Numbered from the stretch's first letter, positions 1 to 8,777 are shown. The stretch: DNA of 64,000 nucleotides from an uncultured Methanospirillum sp. (GCF_963668475.1 NZ_OY764544.1:1922001-1986000), one strand, 5' to 3'. Notes: a model not told the origin generated them from the sequence alone. Translations and numbers: made by a program.

Positions 1-1187
1 TAAACACAAATAATATGAGTATATCTGCTCAGGAGACTAGTTCTGGAAATAACACGGTATCAAGCAGTATAATTCCAAATGATACCTATTTTTACCGATT
101 ATATGGGATGCACAACACCGGACAGGTATTTTATGGTTCTTTGAGAGGAACAGTAGATGATGATGTTGATGCTCCTGAAGCATGGTCATATTCAACAGGA
201 TCATCAAATGTCATTGTAGCAGTGGTGGATACAGGAGTTCAGACAGATCATCCGGATCTTTCAGGAAATGTTCTTTCCGGATACAACTTTATCACGGATA
301 CTGTAGGACAGACCGATGATAATGGCCATGGAACCCATTGTGCAGGCACAATAGGAGCTATTGGAAACAATGGAAAAGGAGTTGCGGGAGTTTGCTGGAA
401 CGTAACAATTTTGCCATGTAAATTTCTTGACTCTTCAGGTTCTGGCTATACCAGCGATGCAATAGAGGCAATAAACTACGCAAAAGGACAAGGTGCCTCA
501 ATTATATCAAATTCATGGGGAGGAGGTTCCTATAGCACAGCACTAAAGACTGCAATTGAAGATTCCGATGCGTTAGTTGTTTGTGCTGCGGGAAATGATG
601 GAATAAACACTGATTCAAACCCTCAATACCCATCCGCATACGATTCCAGTAATATCATCTCTGTTGCTGCTACTGACTGGAATGATAACCTTGCATACTT
701 CTCAAATTATGGAAGCACTTCAGTCGATGTTGGAGCTCCAGGTTACAATATCTATAGTACACTTACAGGAAGCACATATTCCTTTAAATCAGGCACCTCA
801 ATGGCAACCCCTATGGTTTCAGGTATTGCCGCCTTGATGAAGTCAGCAAACTCCTCGTTAACCGTATCACAGATGAAAACTGCCATCATGAATACTGTAG
901 ATACCAGATCATCATTAACAGGTACATGTGTTACCGGAGGAAGGGTAAATGTATATCAGGCTGTAAAATCAGTTTACACACCTTTACAAGCCAAGTTTTT
1001 TGGGATTCCCGGAACTGTAGTCAATCCATTATTTATCCAGTTTCACGATGTATCTACAGGTGATCCAACCGGCTGGCTTTGGAACTTTGGAGATGGAAAC
1101 AGTTCAACAAGTCAAAATCCATCACACACATATTATACACCTGGAAATTTCACGGTTCAACTGACGGTAAATAATTCAAGAGAGTGA
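1..1187 (+). CDS. Subtilisin-like serine protease (S8) with C-terminal PKD domain, 5' end outside window
   Basis: Secreted S8 protease, partial. The frame is open to the left edge (first ATG at 15), so signal peptide and most of the propeptide lie outside the window; the protease at 29541 shows what is missing. Counting from the ATG, the catalytic triad is Asp72 (VVDTGV), His105 (NGHGTHCAG) and Ser262 (GTSMATP), with the oxyanion Asn194 (AAGND). Residues 325-390 form a PKD domain (WNFGDGNSS core). The frame ends at TGA 1185-1187 inside the last PKD strand, yet the next 27 codons (to TAA 1269-1271) still look like PKD sequence (TRIISIN). The stop may be a nonsense mutation that trims the domain. 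The protease domain itself is complete, so the enzyme may still work. Confidence 0.9.
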   Translation, partial: NTNNMSISAQETSSGNNTVSSSIIPNDTYFYRLYGMHNTGQVFYGSLRGTVDDDVDAPEAWSYSTGSSNVIVAVVDTGVQTDHPDLSGNVLSGYNFITDTVGQTDDNGHGTHCAGTIGAIGNNGKGVAGVCWNVTILPCKFLDSSGSGYTSDAIEAINYAKGQGASIISNSWGGGSYSTALKTAIEDSDALVVCAAGNDGINTDSNPQYPSAYDSSNIISVAATDWNDNLAYFSNYGSTSVDVGAPGYNIYSTLTGSTYSFKSGTSMATPMVSGIAALMKSANSSLTVSQMKTAIMNTVDTRSSLTGTCVTGGRVNVYQAVKSVYTPLQAKFFGIPGTVVNPLFIQFHDVSTGDPTGWLWNFGDGNSSTSQNPSHTYYTPGNFTVQLTVNNSRE

Positions 1188-1274
1188 TACACATCGACGA
1201 CTACTCGTATTATTTCAATCAACAAAAGGTATTGGGGAGTATATGCCGTTCACTCTCTTATTCCCCGTTAACTG

Positions 1275-1309
1275 ATTATTCGTTCATGGTGTAAAATTGA
1301 ACGAATAAT
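1275..1309. repeat. Perfect 12-bp inverted repeat, possible terminator
   Basis: Arms ATTATTCGTTCA (1275-1286) and TGAACGAATAAT (1298-1309) are fully complementary with an 11-nt loop. It lies just after the stop that follows the PKD read-through frame and before the end of the ABC ATPase gene on the other strand, so it could act as a transcription terminator in either direction. It could also be one end of a small mobile repeat; no second copy was seen in the window. Confidence 0.55.
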
Positions 1310-1317
1310 AGTATAAT

Positions 1318-1350
1318 GCAAAACGTTCTGGAACAATCCAGAGCGTTTGC
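1318..1350. terminator. Structured hairpin, copy 1 of a two-copy element
   Basis: The stem GCAAAACGTTCTGG / CCAGAGCGTTTGC closes over loop AACAAT. A related hairpin lies at 8683-8714 with the same core (TTCTGGA..AATCC) but changed stem bases that still pair. Both copies sit in AT-rich spacers after secreted-protein genes, which fits a terminator or a conserved RNA end structure. Confidence 0.5.
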
Positions 1351-1432
1351 TTAATATTATGTAGCGATTTTAGTTAGCACGTTTGAATTAATCTCTGTTT
1401 CACTTCGATTATTTCAAACATTATGCTTTGCA

Positions 1433-2110
1433 TTATATACATTTTTTCTCAACTCTTCCGTCCCTGAACTGAATGATCCGATCGAAAAATTCGGTGTGCC
1501 ATGGTTCATGCGATACCATAACAACGGTCTGGTTCTTCTCCTCGTTGAGATGCCTGAAAAGTTTTAGAATCGTTTGGGATGACTCGGTATCCAGGTTTGC
1601 ACATGGTTCATCGGCAAACACAATCGCAGGACTGTTCATCAGTGAACGTGCTATAGCAACCCTCTGCTGCTGCCCGCCTGATAATTCCTTCCGGAGGTGA
1701 TCGGCCCTGCCTCCGAGCCCGACGTCATCAACAAGCCCACCGGCTATCTCCATGACCTCGTGATAGTCACGCCCGAGACCAAGTCCCGGAATAGCCACAT
1801 TTTCAACAACTGTTAAATCTTCGATGAGGGCATAATCCTGGAAAACATAGCCCATCTGCTCCAGGCGGAACCGGGCCTTCTCTTCTGAAGTCATGGACGA
1901 TGTCTCCTGTCCATTGATACATATCGTTCCTGAACTCGGGGTGTCAAGAAGGCCGACTTGGTGGAGAAACGTTGATTTTCCGCTCCCACTTGGCCCCATG
2001 ATCCCGACAAACTCGCCTTTTTCAATTCCGGTTGATACGCCCCGGAGTGCATGGACCTGGACATTACCCATGTGGTATGTCTTTGTCAGGTCTCCTGTTT
2101 CAACGATCAT
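1433..2110 (-). CDS. ABC transporter ATP-binding protein, LolD/MacB type
   Basis: ATPase subunit of a MacB/LolCDE-type transporter that would energise the FtsX-like permease encoded just upstream. The 225-residue protein has Walker A GPSGSGKST (39-47), the Q-loop (VFQDY), signature LSGGQQQR (143-150) and Walker B IVFADEP (163-169), followed by the VMVSHE switch histidine. Length is normal for the family. The start overlaps the permease stop by four bases, so the two are co-translated. It is the last gene of a three-gene operon divergent from a TetR regulator, which suggests inducible export of a lipid, peptide or toxic compound; the substrate cannot be read from sequence. Confidence 0.93.
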   Translation of the reverse strand: MIVETGDLTKTYHMGNVQVHALRGVSTGIEKGEFVGIMGPSGSGKSTFLHQVGLLDTPSSGTICINGQETSSMTSEEKARFRLEQMGYVFQDYALIEDLTVVENVAIPGLGLGRDYHEVMEIAGGLVDDVGLGGRADHLRKELSGGQQQRVAIARSLMNSPAIVFADEPCANLDTESSQTILKLFRHLNEEKNQTVVMVSHEPWHTEFFDRIIQFRDGRVEKKCI

Positions 2111-3306
2111 CCATTCACCAACTCAAGAATATCTCGATTTACTGTTCGGTACGCAGGAATCAAGCCGGCTACAAGTGAAACGATTCCAAGAGCCAGGAAC
2201 GACGGCATAATGATCGTGAGATCCATAACCGGATACACGAAACCAGCCGGGAACTGGAGCGGTGAAGCCCTGAGATACTCCCTGATACAGGTAAAGATAC
2301 AAAATCCAAGCAGAGCACCTGAACAGAAGATGAATAATACCTGGATCAGGTAATCCCTGATGATATCACGCTCCGGAATTCCTACCGCCTTGAGAATTCC
2401 AATCTGTCTCCGCTGGTTGATCGTGTTGATATAGATAATGATAAAGATGACAATGCTCGCGATAACAAGCGAGAAGACAACCATGATCATGCTCAGAAGG
2501 TTGAAACTCTTGATTGCATCACCGATCATTCCTTCCCCCTTCTGAACGCTGGTTTTCACGCTATCCCTGATTCCATACTCAAGCAACCGGTTCTTTCCCT
2601 CATCAGGATCGGTTCCGGGCGTGAGGGAGACGAGGATTGTGGATGATCGATCGCTTTGACCAAGGACTTCAGTCATCTCTTTTCTGGTGATATATGCCTG
2701 GGAATCAGTATTGAAGAACCCGGTCTCAAATACACCACTGATTGTCATCTTTTTTATTACACCGTTTGCAAATGACACATCCAGACTATCACCGGTATGA
2801 ACACCGCCAAGTGACTCCATCTTGTCTTTGCTCTCGTCTTCGTGTCCTGCAAGAATGCTTCCGATCAGAACTGTATCAGTATCCCCGTCTGAAAGATACC
2901 GCCCTTCTGTCATCTTTCCCGCAAGGTTGATCACCTCCCGGTCATCTGAGGGAATGATGGCAACTACCCCGCGAGAGAGAGTCCGGGTATCAGATTTGAG
3001 AGAGGTACTGACCGATGCACGTGAACTGACAGCAGCAACCCCCGGGATCTTCTTTATCATTCTGACCTTTCCATGGGTATCGGAGATGAATGTGTTATCA
3101 TCATCGGGATCTATGACCAGGTTTCCGTACTGGTAATCGGTGACCTGTTTTGTGTATGCACCGGTAATCCCCCCGACCAGCGATGGAAGAAAAACCATGA
3201 GTACAAACGACATGGCTACGACCAGAATGGTCAACACGAGAGTTCCCTTGTTTCCCCGTCTTATGGCCCGGGACGCCAGGTAGAAGGGTATGGACACCTT
3301 CTTCAT
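2107..3306 (-). CDS. ABC transporter permease, FtsX/MacB family
   Basis: Permease of 399 residues with the MacB layout: one N-terminal membrane helix (about 20-45), a large extracytoplasmic domain (about 46-260), then three C-terminal helices (about 270-300, 325-345, 360-385). The coupling region RRQIGILKAVGIPERDI is typical of FtsX-like permeases that couple cytoplasmic ATP hydrolysis to movement of an outer domain. It overlaps the preceding gene (ATGA junction at 3303-3306) and the following ATPase gene by four bases. Together with the NEW3/CARDB protein it probably forms an envelope transport or mechanotransmission complex. Confidence 0.9.
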   Translation of the reverse strand: MKKVSIPFYLASRAIRRGNKGTLVLTILVVAMSFVLMVFLPSLVGGITGAYTKQVTDYQYGNLVIDPDDDNTFISDTHGKVRMIKKIPGVAAVSSRASVSTSLKSDTRTLSRGVVAIIPSDDREVINLAGKMTEGRYLSDGDTDTVLIGSILAGHEDESKDKMESLGGVHTGDSLDVSFANGVIKKMTISGVFETGFFNTDSQAYITRKEMTEVLGQSDRSSTILVSLTPGTDPDEGKNRLLEYGIRDSVKTSVQKGEGMIGDAIKSFNLLSMIMVVFSLVIASIVIFIIIYINTINQRRQIGILKAVGIPERDIIRDYLIQVLFIFCSGALLGFCIFTCIREYLRASPLQFPAGFVYPVMDLTIIMPSFLALGIVSLVAGLIPAYRTVNRDILELVNG

Positions 3307-4571
3307 TCAGTGTTCCTCTTCCGTTTCCACAGGAAAACCCCGCCACCGAGAAGAATGATGATCCCCAGGACAGGAAGAACCGGGATGTCAGATTTTTTTG
3401 ATACCGTGATCTCTATCGTATCCTTGAGGACATCAGTACTATTCCTGGTGAAGATAGAGATGGGAACCGGGATATCGCCGGCTGGTGCATGCTGAATGTA
3501 AAAAACGGCAGGTGCATCATTATCCGGCTCTATCTTTCCAACAAATGCCTCTTTTGTTCCATTGAGTTTTGTATCAATCCTGGCTCTGACCCCATCTGCA
3601 TCTCCGGTTCCCGTATTCTCAATTCTGACGATAAGGGTAAACTGGGCACCCTCCTGGACTCTCACCGGATCGGTGGATACTGAAGATATTGATAACTCAT
3701 GTTCACCGGTAACCCGGACAGGAATCTCCTCGTTTTGCTCAATGATTCGGCCAGATGCTGTGTTAAACCTGATATGACATTGAACCGGATGAATTCCCTC
3801 GGTTACCTCCCTGCTTGTCAGTATGGTAATATCAACAGGGATCTCATCACCCGGACCAAGCCTGCCGATGTGGATGGAACCAGGACTTGCAAGTGATACC
3901 TCCCTGCTTTCAGAACTTAAATTCAGAATAACCTCACTAGCCGCAGTCTCGCCGGTGTTCTTGAGGATTAATTTTCCTGTCAGTTTCTGGCCTGGCACAA
4001 CATGGTCAGGGAGAACCTTGCTGATGAGAAGAGCCGGACTCTTTTGTACGAGCCGGTCATCGTTGACATTTACCGGTATCGGATATTTCAGGCTCCGGCC
4101 TCCCTGCGTAGCGATATGGAGTTCCGGGAAGTATATTCCGGTTTTTTGAGGCGCTTTCACGAGAAAGGTGAGCGGGATAGACTGGCCGGGCCCGACTTCA
4201 CCAACCCTGCGATAGTCGCCTGATATAACCTCAAGACCGTTACCAAAGAGCTCTACGTCGTCGATGTAGGCATTGATCTCTTTCGTCTCCGTAACTGACT
4301 CCGCAGGATCAGTACCGGATTTTGTTGTCATGGAAGCAGCTTTCGCAGTGTTGGTGACGGTAGCCGTGATGAGTGCAGATCCTCCGGGCATGATAACTTC
4401 AGGCTGAACCTGGTATCCTGTAATTACAATGGTGGGTTCACTGGCCGAGCAGAATCCACAGAATAAAGAGAGGAAAAGCAGACAGAGGATTACTGATGCT
4501 GGTCTGGTTCTGATGAACCCTGCTCTGGTTTTATACAGGTATCTCCCGGAGTCTGGGATCTGTTCTGACAT
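3303..4571 (-). CDS. NEW3/CARDB-domain surface protein of the ABC operon
   Basis: Extracytoplasmic protein with an N-terminal signal segment (VILCLLFLSLFCGFCSA), several repeated beta-sandwich domains of the CARDB/NEW3 type (recurring 'NTG..A..V' strands), a single C-terminal membrane helix (VLPVLGIIILLGGGVFLW) and a basic tail, so it is anchored with its body outside. The frame allows ATGs at 4604, 4580 and 4571. I chose 4571 (422 aa) because the upstream codons run through operator palindromes and a likely TATA element (about 4607-4615, minus strand). First gene of the operon with the permease and ATPase. It may act as the archaeal stand-in for a periplasmic adaptor; that is inference. Confidence 0.8.
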   Translation of the reverse strand: MSEQIPDSGRYLYKTRAGFIRTRPASVILCLLFLSLFCGFCSASEPTIVITGYQVQPEVIMPGGSALITATVTNTAKAASMTTKSGTDPAESVTETKEINAYIDDVELFGNGLEVISGDYRRVGEVGPGQSIPLTFLVKAPQKTGIYFPELHIATQGGRSLKYPIPVNVNDDRLVQKSPALLISKVLPDHVVPGQKLTGKLILKNTGETAASEVILNLSSESREVSLASPGSIHIGRLGPGDEIPVDITILTSREVTEGIHPVQCHIRFNTASGRIIEQNEEIPVRVTGEHELSISSVSTDPVRVQEGAQFTLIVRIENTGTGDADGVRARIDTKLNGTKEAFVGKIEPDNDAPAVFYIQHAPAGDIPVPISIFTRNSTDVLKDTIEITVSKKSDIPVLPVLGIIILLGGGVFLWKRKRNTE

Positions 4572-4634
4572 GAGTGTCATTATAACTGACACGTGTGTCA
4601 GCATTGTAGATATACATTACTGACACCAGTGTCA
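4566..4634. promoter_or_regulatory. Three TetR-type operators in a divergent promoter
   Basis: Three 14-bp palindromes of form TGACAC-NN-GTGTCA: TGACATGAGTGTCA (4566-4579, one arm mismatch), TGACACGTGTGTCA (4587-4600) and TGACACCAGTGTCA (4621-4634). They lie between the regulator gene at 4665 and the export operon starting at 4571, with TATA-like sequence gatatacat between the second and third. Binding here would block both promoters, giving autoregulation plus control of the operon. Confidence 0.75.
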
Positions 4635-4664
4635 TTATTACAATCTGAACATAAATTATTGGGT

Positions 4665-5264
4665 ATGCCACGGGTTTTGCCCGACTATAAGGAAGAGTCA
4701 CGAAAACAGATACTCCAGATCGCAACACGTCTCATACTTGAAAAAGGATACAAAAATGTCAATATGGGAGATATCGCTGCCGAGGCTGGGATTTCACGTC
4801 CGACATTATATCTTTACTTCAAAGATAAAAAAGACCTGTTTATGGCAACATTACAGAATATGATCGAGGATGTGGGTGACACTCTCGAGATATCCCTGGC
4901 TTCAAGCGATACATCACCAGATGGCGGATTTATTGATCGCGTTCACGAATTGTACGGAGATAAGTTTGCCATTTTCTTTGAGATCATCAATGCCACCGGC
5001 ATTGACCCTGATCTGTTCAATGAAATAGGCAGACTTCACGAGAAATTGTTGGAGCGGATGACCACCCATATTGAAACCCGAATTCCGGCGTGTAAAGAAA
5101 GAATGGATCCTTATATTGTTTCAAATGCTCTCCTTGCTCTATTTATCGGGCTTCAGATCAGGAGAAAAATAGGGCTTCCGCAGGATCAGGTGAGGGAATC
5201 ATGGAACACAGTCCTCCACGCCCTGATCGGTGATATCAGTCAGAAACAAACAGACCGTATTTGA
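4665..5264 (+). CDS. TetR family transcriptional regulator
   Basis: Repressor of 199 residues. The N-terminal helix-turn-helix (about 23-58; YKNVNMGDIAAEAGISRPTLY followed by YFKDKKDLF) is a textbook TetR DNA-binding domain; the rest is an alpha-helical ligand-binding domain with no close match I recognise. An in-frame start exists 24 codons earlier but would run through the operators; the ATG at 4665 gives the usual short lead (MPRVLPDYKEE) and was chosen. It is divergent from the NEW3-permease-ATPase operon, and the three operators between them make that operon the obvious target. The inducer is probably the transported compound. Confidence 0.92.
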   Translation: MPRVLPDYKEESRKQILQIATRLILEKGYKNVNMGDIAAEAGISRPTLYLYFKDKKDLFMATLQNMIEDVGDTLEISLASSDTSPDGGFIDRVHELYGDKFAIFFEIINATGIDPDLFNEIGRLHEKLLERMTTHIETRIPACKERMDPYIVSNALLALFIGLQIRRKIGLPQDQVRESWNTVLHALIGDISQKQTDRI

Positions 5265-5323
5265 ACAGGGACATTCCATTCGATCAATCCGGATCTCATA
5301 ATGTCCTGAACTACTGAGTTCAG

Positions 5324-5351
5324 AGATCTCTTCACATGGGTGAAGAGATCT
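5324..5351. terminator. Bidirectional hairpin terminator between convergent genes
   Basis: Perfect 12-bp stem AGATCTCTTCAC / GTGAAGAGATCT with tetraloop ATGG, placed in the 101-bp gap between the ends of the tetR gene and the convergent flavodoxin-fusion gene. Position and symmetry suit a shared terminator. Confidence 0.65.
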
Positions 5352-5365
5352 GACAATTTCCGGGT

Positions 5366-6751
5366 TTATGACCGTTGAACCTGTTTCAGAACCAGACTCT
5401 CGGAAAAGATCCTGTCAAACGGCTTGGCCATCTGATCCTTCATCGCAGGTTTGATCTTCTTCTGCACAAATGGCAGTCCCATCAGCAGGGAGAAAAAGAA
5501 CCGTGAGAACCGTTTTCTATACTGGTACTGGGGAAAGTCATAGAGCCCGTGCGACTTGTAATACCGATGATCTGCTCTGAAGATAGGTCTCAGATCTCCC
5601 CATACCGCATCCCTGAGCACGATATGACCGGCAACTGCAGGAAACATGGGCGGTTTTTTGTACCCGTCACGTGAAGCCTGAACAGCCCGCTCTGCTGTCG
5701 ACCTGATGACTGCGTCGATAAGGGAGGAATTTTCAGGCTCATCAGTGATGATATCCACGAGGTTTCCTCCACCCAGTAGACTGGTAAGGTTCTCTCTGAG
5801 CCCGGGCACATTGGCAAGCGGTCCTTCGACCACGATCACAAGCTGCTGGTTTTGAAACCGTGGGACATGACCGAGGAAGAAACTCCGGTCAAAGAACTGT
5901 TTCCAGGCAGCCGAGAGGTAGCGATCCCTGACAGATCCGGCAAAGACGATGATGTCTGCCCGTTCCATATGCTCTTTCCAGAACGAGCAGAACCCGTCAG
6001 AATAGATGCACGTGTTATCGAATGCACACTGACAGCATCCGAGGCATCCCCCTTTCATCCCGATATCATCAAGGTGTACGGTTTTTGCTTCCGGGAGTGC
6101 AGTAGCCATCTGCCTGACCATTGCCTCTAAATTAGAGCCTGAAGCAGCATCATGGAGAATAAGCGTCTTTTTTCCATGAGTCTCAACCGGACTGATGGTT
6201 CCGGGTGTGTATACAGGCGAGCCGGTTGGAATCCTCGGATATGCCCGGATAGCAGATCTTTTTTCACTGCAGGCCGAGAGGATATCTTTGCCAAACAGCA
6301 CAAGCTGACGCTGGTTCTTCTCCTCAAAGAGATCGTTCATGGCTGCCGAGAAGGATCCGGCATACGTCATCCCGAGATCCTCGCTGATCCCCTGGAGGTA
6401 CTCGTGGACCTTCTGATCAAAGAAGTGAACAGAGGTGCTGATAGATGCAGCATACTTTCCTGCAAAAAGATCCACTGCATTGCGTTTGAACAGGAGTTCA
6501 ACGAACCGCTTGTACTGGGCAGGTACATGCTGGAAGTACACCGGTGTGGCCCAGAGGATCAGATCAGCATCCCTGATGGATGAACAGATACTCTCCCACT
6601 CTTCAGGTTTCTTCTCGATTCCTGAGATCTTTCTGCTGATATTGCAGGAGGTAAAGGTATGATCAGGGTTCGCCAGTTCGAGAAACCTGACATACTGCAT
6701 GGTGATGCTCTTCTCTCCTTTCGGACTTCCGTTCAGAACACAGATCTTCAT
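5366..6751 (-). CDS. Double flavodoxin-like oxidoreductase with iron-sulfur flavoprotein Cys motif
   Basis: Fusion of two flavodoxin-like (NADPH-dependent FMN reductase type) domains. The first begins KICVLNGSPKGEKS and runs to about residue 170; the second begins KTLILHDAASGSN near residue 195. The second carries CX2CX2CX5C plus an extra Cys (GCLGCCQCAFDNTC), the spacing known for [4Fe-4S] binding in archaeal iron-sulfur flavoproteins. The C-terminal ~120 residues are helical and basic. Probable role: FMN-dependent electron transfer to an unknown acceptor in the cytoplasm. The ATG at 6751 is preferred over one at 6778 because AGGAG lies five bases upstream and the start directly follows the stop of the AbrB gene, so the two form an operon. 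Confidence 0.82.
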   Translation of the reverse strand: MKICVLNGSPKGEKSITMQYVRFLELANPDHTFTSCNISRKISGIEKKPEEWESICSSIRDADLILWATPVYFQHVPAQYKRFVELLFKRNAVDLFAGKYAASISTSVHFFDQKVHEYLQGISEDLGMTYAGSFSAAMNDLFEEKNQRQLVLFGKDILSACSEKRSAIRAYPRIPTGSPVYTPGTISPVETHGKKTLILHDAASGSNLEAMVRQMATALPEAKTVHLDDIGMKGGCLGCCQCAFDNTCIYSDGFCSFWKEHMERADIIVFAGSVRDRYLSAAWKQFFDRSFFLGHVPRFQNQQLVIVVEGPLANVPGLRENLTSLLGGGNLVDIITDEPENSSLIDAVIRSTAERAVQASRDGYKKPPMFPAVAGHIVLRDAVWGDLRPIFRADHRYYKSHGLYDFPQYQYRKRFSRFFFSLLMGLPFVQKKIKPAMKDQMAKPFDRIFSESLVLKQVQRS

Positions 6752-6752
6752 A

Positions 6753-6992
6753 TTACTCCTCATCAGGTTTTTCTTCAAACATCTTCAGCATCTTTGTGGC
6801 AAGGGTATGGAATTTATCTGCTTTTACAAGAGCAATGCCACGCTTCTCATCTCCGAGAACCATCAGGGAGTCCCCCGGATTAATCCCGAATATCTCTCTT
6901 GCATCCTTGGGAATGACAATCTGACCACGTTCACCGACTTTTACCGTTCCAAAGATATGTTTCCCATCCCCGCAACTCTCATCTTCAATCAT
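6753..6992 (-). CDS. AbrB/MazE-like (SpoVT-AbrB) DNA-binding protein
   Basis: Small swapped-hairpin regulator of 79 residues. The AbrB fold signature is clear: GTVKVGERGQIVIPKDAREIF followed by GINPGDSLMVLGD at about 14-46. The C-terminal tail is charged and helical. It is encoded immediately upstream of the flavodoxin-fusion gene with its stop codon one base before the next ATG, so it is likely the operon's own regulator rather than an antitoxin; no toxin gene adjoins. Confidence 0.88.
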   Translation of the reverse strand: MIEDESCGDGKHIFGTVKVGERGQIVIPKDAREIFGINPGDSLMVLGDEKRGIALVKADKFHTLATKMLKMFEEKPDEE

Positions 6993-7120
6993 AGGAATTA
7001 TTCATCCCAAACATACTTTTCATACATGTGTGAATTGTGTGAATATAATGATATGCAAGGAGGAGGAATCTCGTACTCCTGACAGGTCAGGTTTAATAAA
7101 AATAATCCGAACTATCTCTC

Positions 7121-8647
7121 ATGAAATGGCGATCCACTTACCGAATGTATACCCTTGTACTCATTATCATCTGTATCCTGCCGGTAATCACTACAGCCGC
7201 AGATAATCAGGATTCCGGTGCAGTATCACTGGTCATCACCCAGCCGAGCGACAATGAGACAAATTTTGCAGAGATGCGTGACTTCTATGTGTATGGTATC
7301 TTTCCTAACCGCCTTAATTGCCCGGGCGATATCAGGATAGAACTCTTTACGGGTGACAGTGCTGGCGGGGAGAGGGTCAGACTTCTTGAGAGCCATGTTG
7401 ATCCCCTGACCGGCACAACTCCCCTGAGCTGTATCGAGACAAATTATTCAGAAGGCCAGAACAGGGGAAACGTGATGGTTGCTGATCTGGTAAAAGAACC
7501 GGGGGGCCTGTATGATCCTTCCAACAAGGTTGTGGTCACCAACGATTATTACCAGGGCATGATCCTCGGCGGCGTTACCAAGGACTTTGATACAACCTAC
7601 CGGGACAATACCGGAGATCCCCTGAAGGATCTCACGGCTGGAACCTATACCATACGGGTAACGGGTCTCTCAGAGAACCTTTCAGGTCAGGTCGTTGAAA
7701 AGATCGTCACATTCGGTCTGACAGACTCCCTGTTCGGAACTGACCGACCGCCTGTCAACCTTCAGAATAGGATAACATACGCAGGGATTCATCATCTCAG
7801 GATAGACCGCGACTGGTTTCCCGGATATTTCATCTATCCCGGTTACAACAATACTGGATATACAGTTCCAAAACGATGGAACCCAAACAACGCCATCGAA
7901 TCAGTCAACGACCAGAATGGGACGATTATTGATTCCCCGGCAGTAGCAAATAACTCGCTGATTCTCTATAATATCAACGAGAAGAGCACGACATACGGAG
8001 TAGAACTCTCATCCATTCTCAAATACGGCCTTGAAGACAACAGGAACACAACATTTCTCTATTACGATATCGGTGAGCCATACCTCACGTATACTGACCA
8101 AAAGACCGGGATACAGGAGAATATAACCGGAAATCTCACTCCATTTCCGAAAGATTCCAGGATGATCTTTACCAGGGCTGAAATATATCAGAACGATAAT
8201 CATGAGCAGGAGAACACATTCGATCCCTGGAACAACACGACCGCTATGCAGGTTGATTACAATCTCTCTGATGGTATTACCATTCTTCCAGGTAATGAGT
8301 GTATCCTGTACGGGGTGACAAAGCCGATCCGATCTTCAGTAAACGAAACAAAAATTCCACACAGATACACAATCAACAACCGGATAGCAGTTATCACATA
8401 CTCAGTCCTCGATGAAGATGGGAACGATATATACAACTCATCCCGGAGTGTGAACCTTTCGCGGTTGTTTACCCAGGGATCTTCAGACAGGTTCAACTCT
8501 ATTTTTGAGTTCGGCCATGAGTTCAGATCACCTGATAAACCCGGGAGATACACGATCAGTTCGCAGGGGATCGATCTGACGGGAAAAGTAGTGGAGGGAA
8601 CTGAGAGTATAATGCCGGTAACTGTTCAAAGTCCTGAGACAAACTAA
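7121..8647 (+). CDS. Large secreted protein of unknown function
   Basis: A 508-residue exported protein. Residues 1-27 form a signal peptide (YTLVLIIICILPVITTAA). The mature part is beta-rich, with many N-x-S/T sequons (NLS, NLT, NTT, NYS), as expected for an N-glycosylated surface protein of a methanogen. Middle segments describe repeated immunoglobulin-like strands; no catalytic motif or membrane anchor is visible. It resembles the lineage-specific secreted proteins common in Methanomicrobiales, but I cannot name a family. It is monocistronic, with a hairpin 36 bp after the stop. Confidence 0.8.
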   Translation: MKWRSTYRMYTLVLIIICILPVITTAADNQDSGAVSLVITQPSDNETNFAEMRDFYVYGIFPNRLNCPGDIRIELFTGDSAGGERVRLLESHVDPLTGTTPLSCIETNYSEGQNRGNVMVADLVKEPGGLYDPSNKVVVTNDYYQGMILGGVTKDFDTTYRDNTGDPLKDLTAGTYTIRVTGLSENLSGQVVEKIVTFGLTDSLFGTDRPPVNLQNRITYAGIHHLRIDRDWFPGYFIYPGYNNTGYTVPKRWNPNNAIESVNDQNGTIIDSPAVANNSLILYNINEKSTTYGVELSSILKYGLEDNRNTTFLYYDIGEPYLTYTDQKTGIQENITGNLTPFPKDSRMIFTRAEIYQNDNHEQENTFDPWNNTTAMQVDYNLSDGITILPGNECILYGVTKPIRSSVNETKIPHRYTINNRIAVITYSVLDEDGNDIYNSSRSVNLSRLFTQGSSDRFNSIFEFGHEFRSPDKPGRYTISSQGIDLTGKVVEGTESIMPVTVQSPETN

Positions 8648-8682
8648 ATAGTGTCTATTGAACACCCCACCTATTATATAGT

Positions 8683-8714
8683 GCTAAAGGTTCTGGATAA
8701 TCCAAACCTTTTGC
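8683..8714. terminator. Structured hairpin, copy 2 of the two-copy element
   Basis: GC.AAAGGTT..GGA / TCC.AACCTTT.GC folds into a stem with a short AT loop, 36 bp after the stop of the secreted-protein gene. It shares TTCTGGA and AATCC with the hairpin at 1318-1350, while the outer stem differs on both arms together. Confidence 0.5.
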
Positions 8715-8777
8715 ATTCTACAATTATTACATAATCAGGTTGTTGGTACGTATACAGGAACAAGGGATCCCCTTAAA

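Noticed and set aside
1185..1187. TGA in the PKD domain considered as selenocysteine
   Set aside because: No SECIS-like hairpin directly linked, no Cys/Sec position in PKD domains, and the lineage is not known for many Sec proteins; a nonsense change is simpler.
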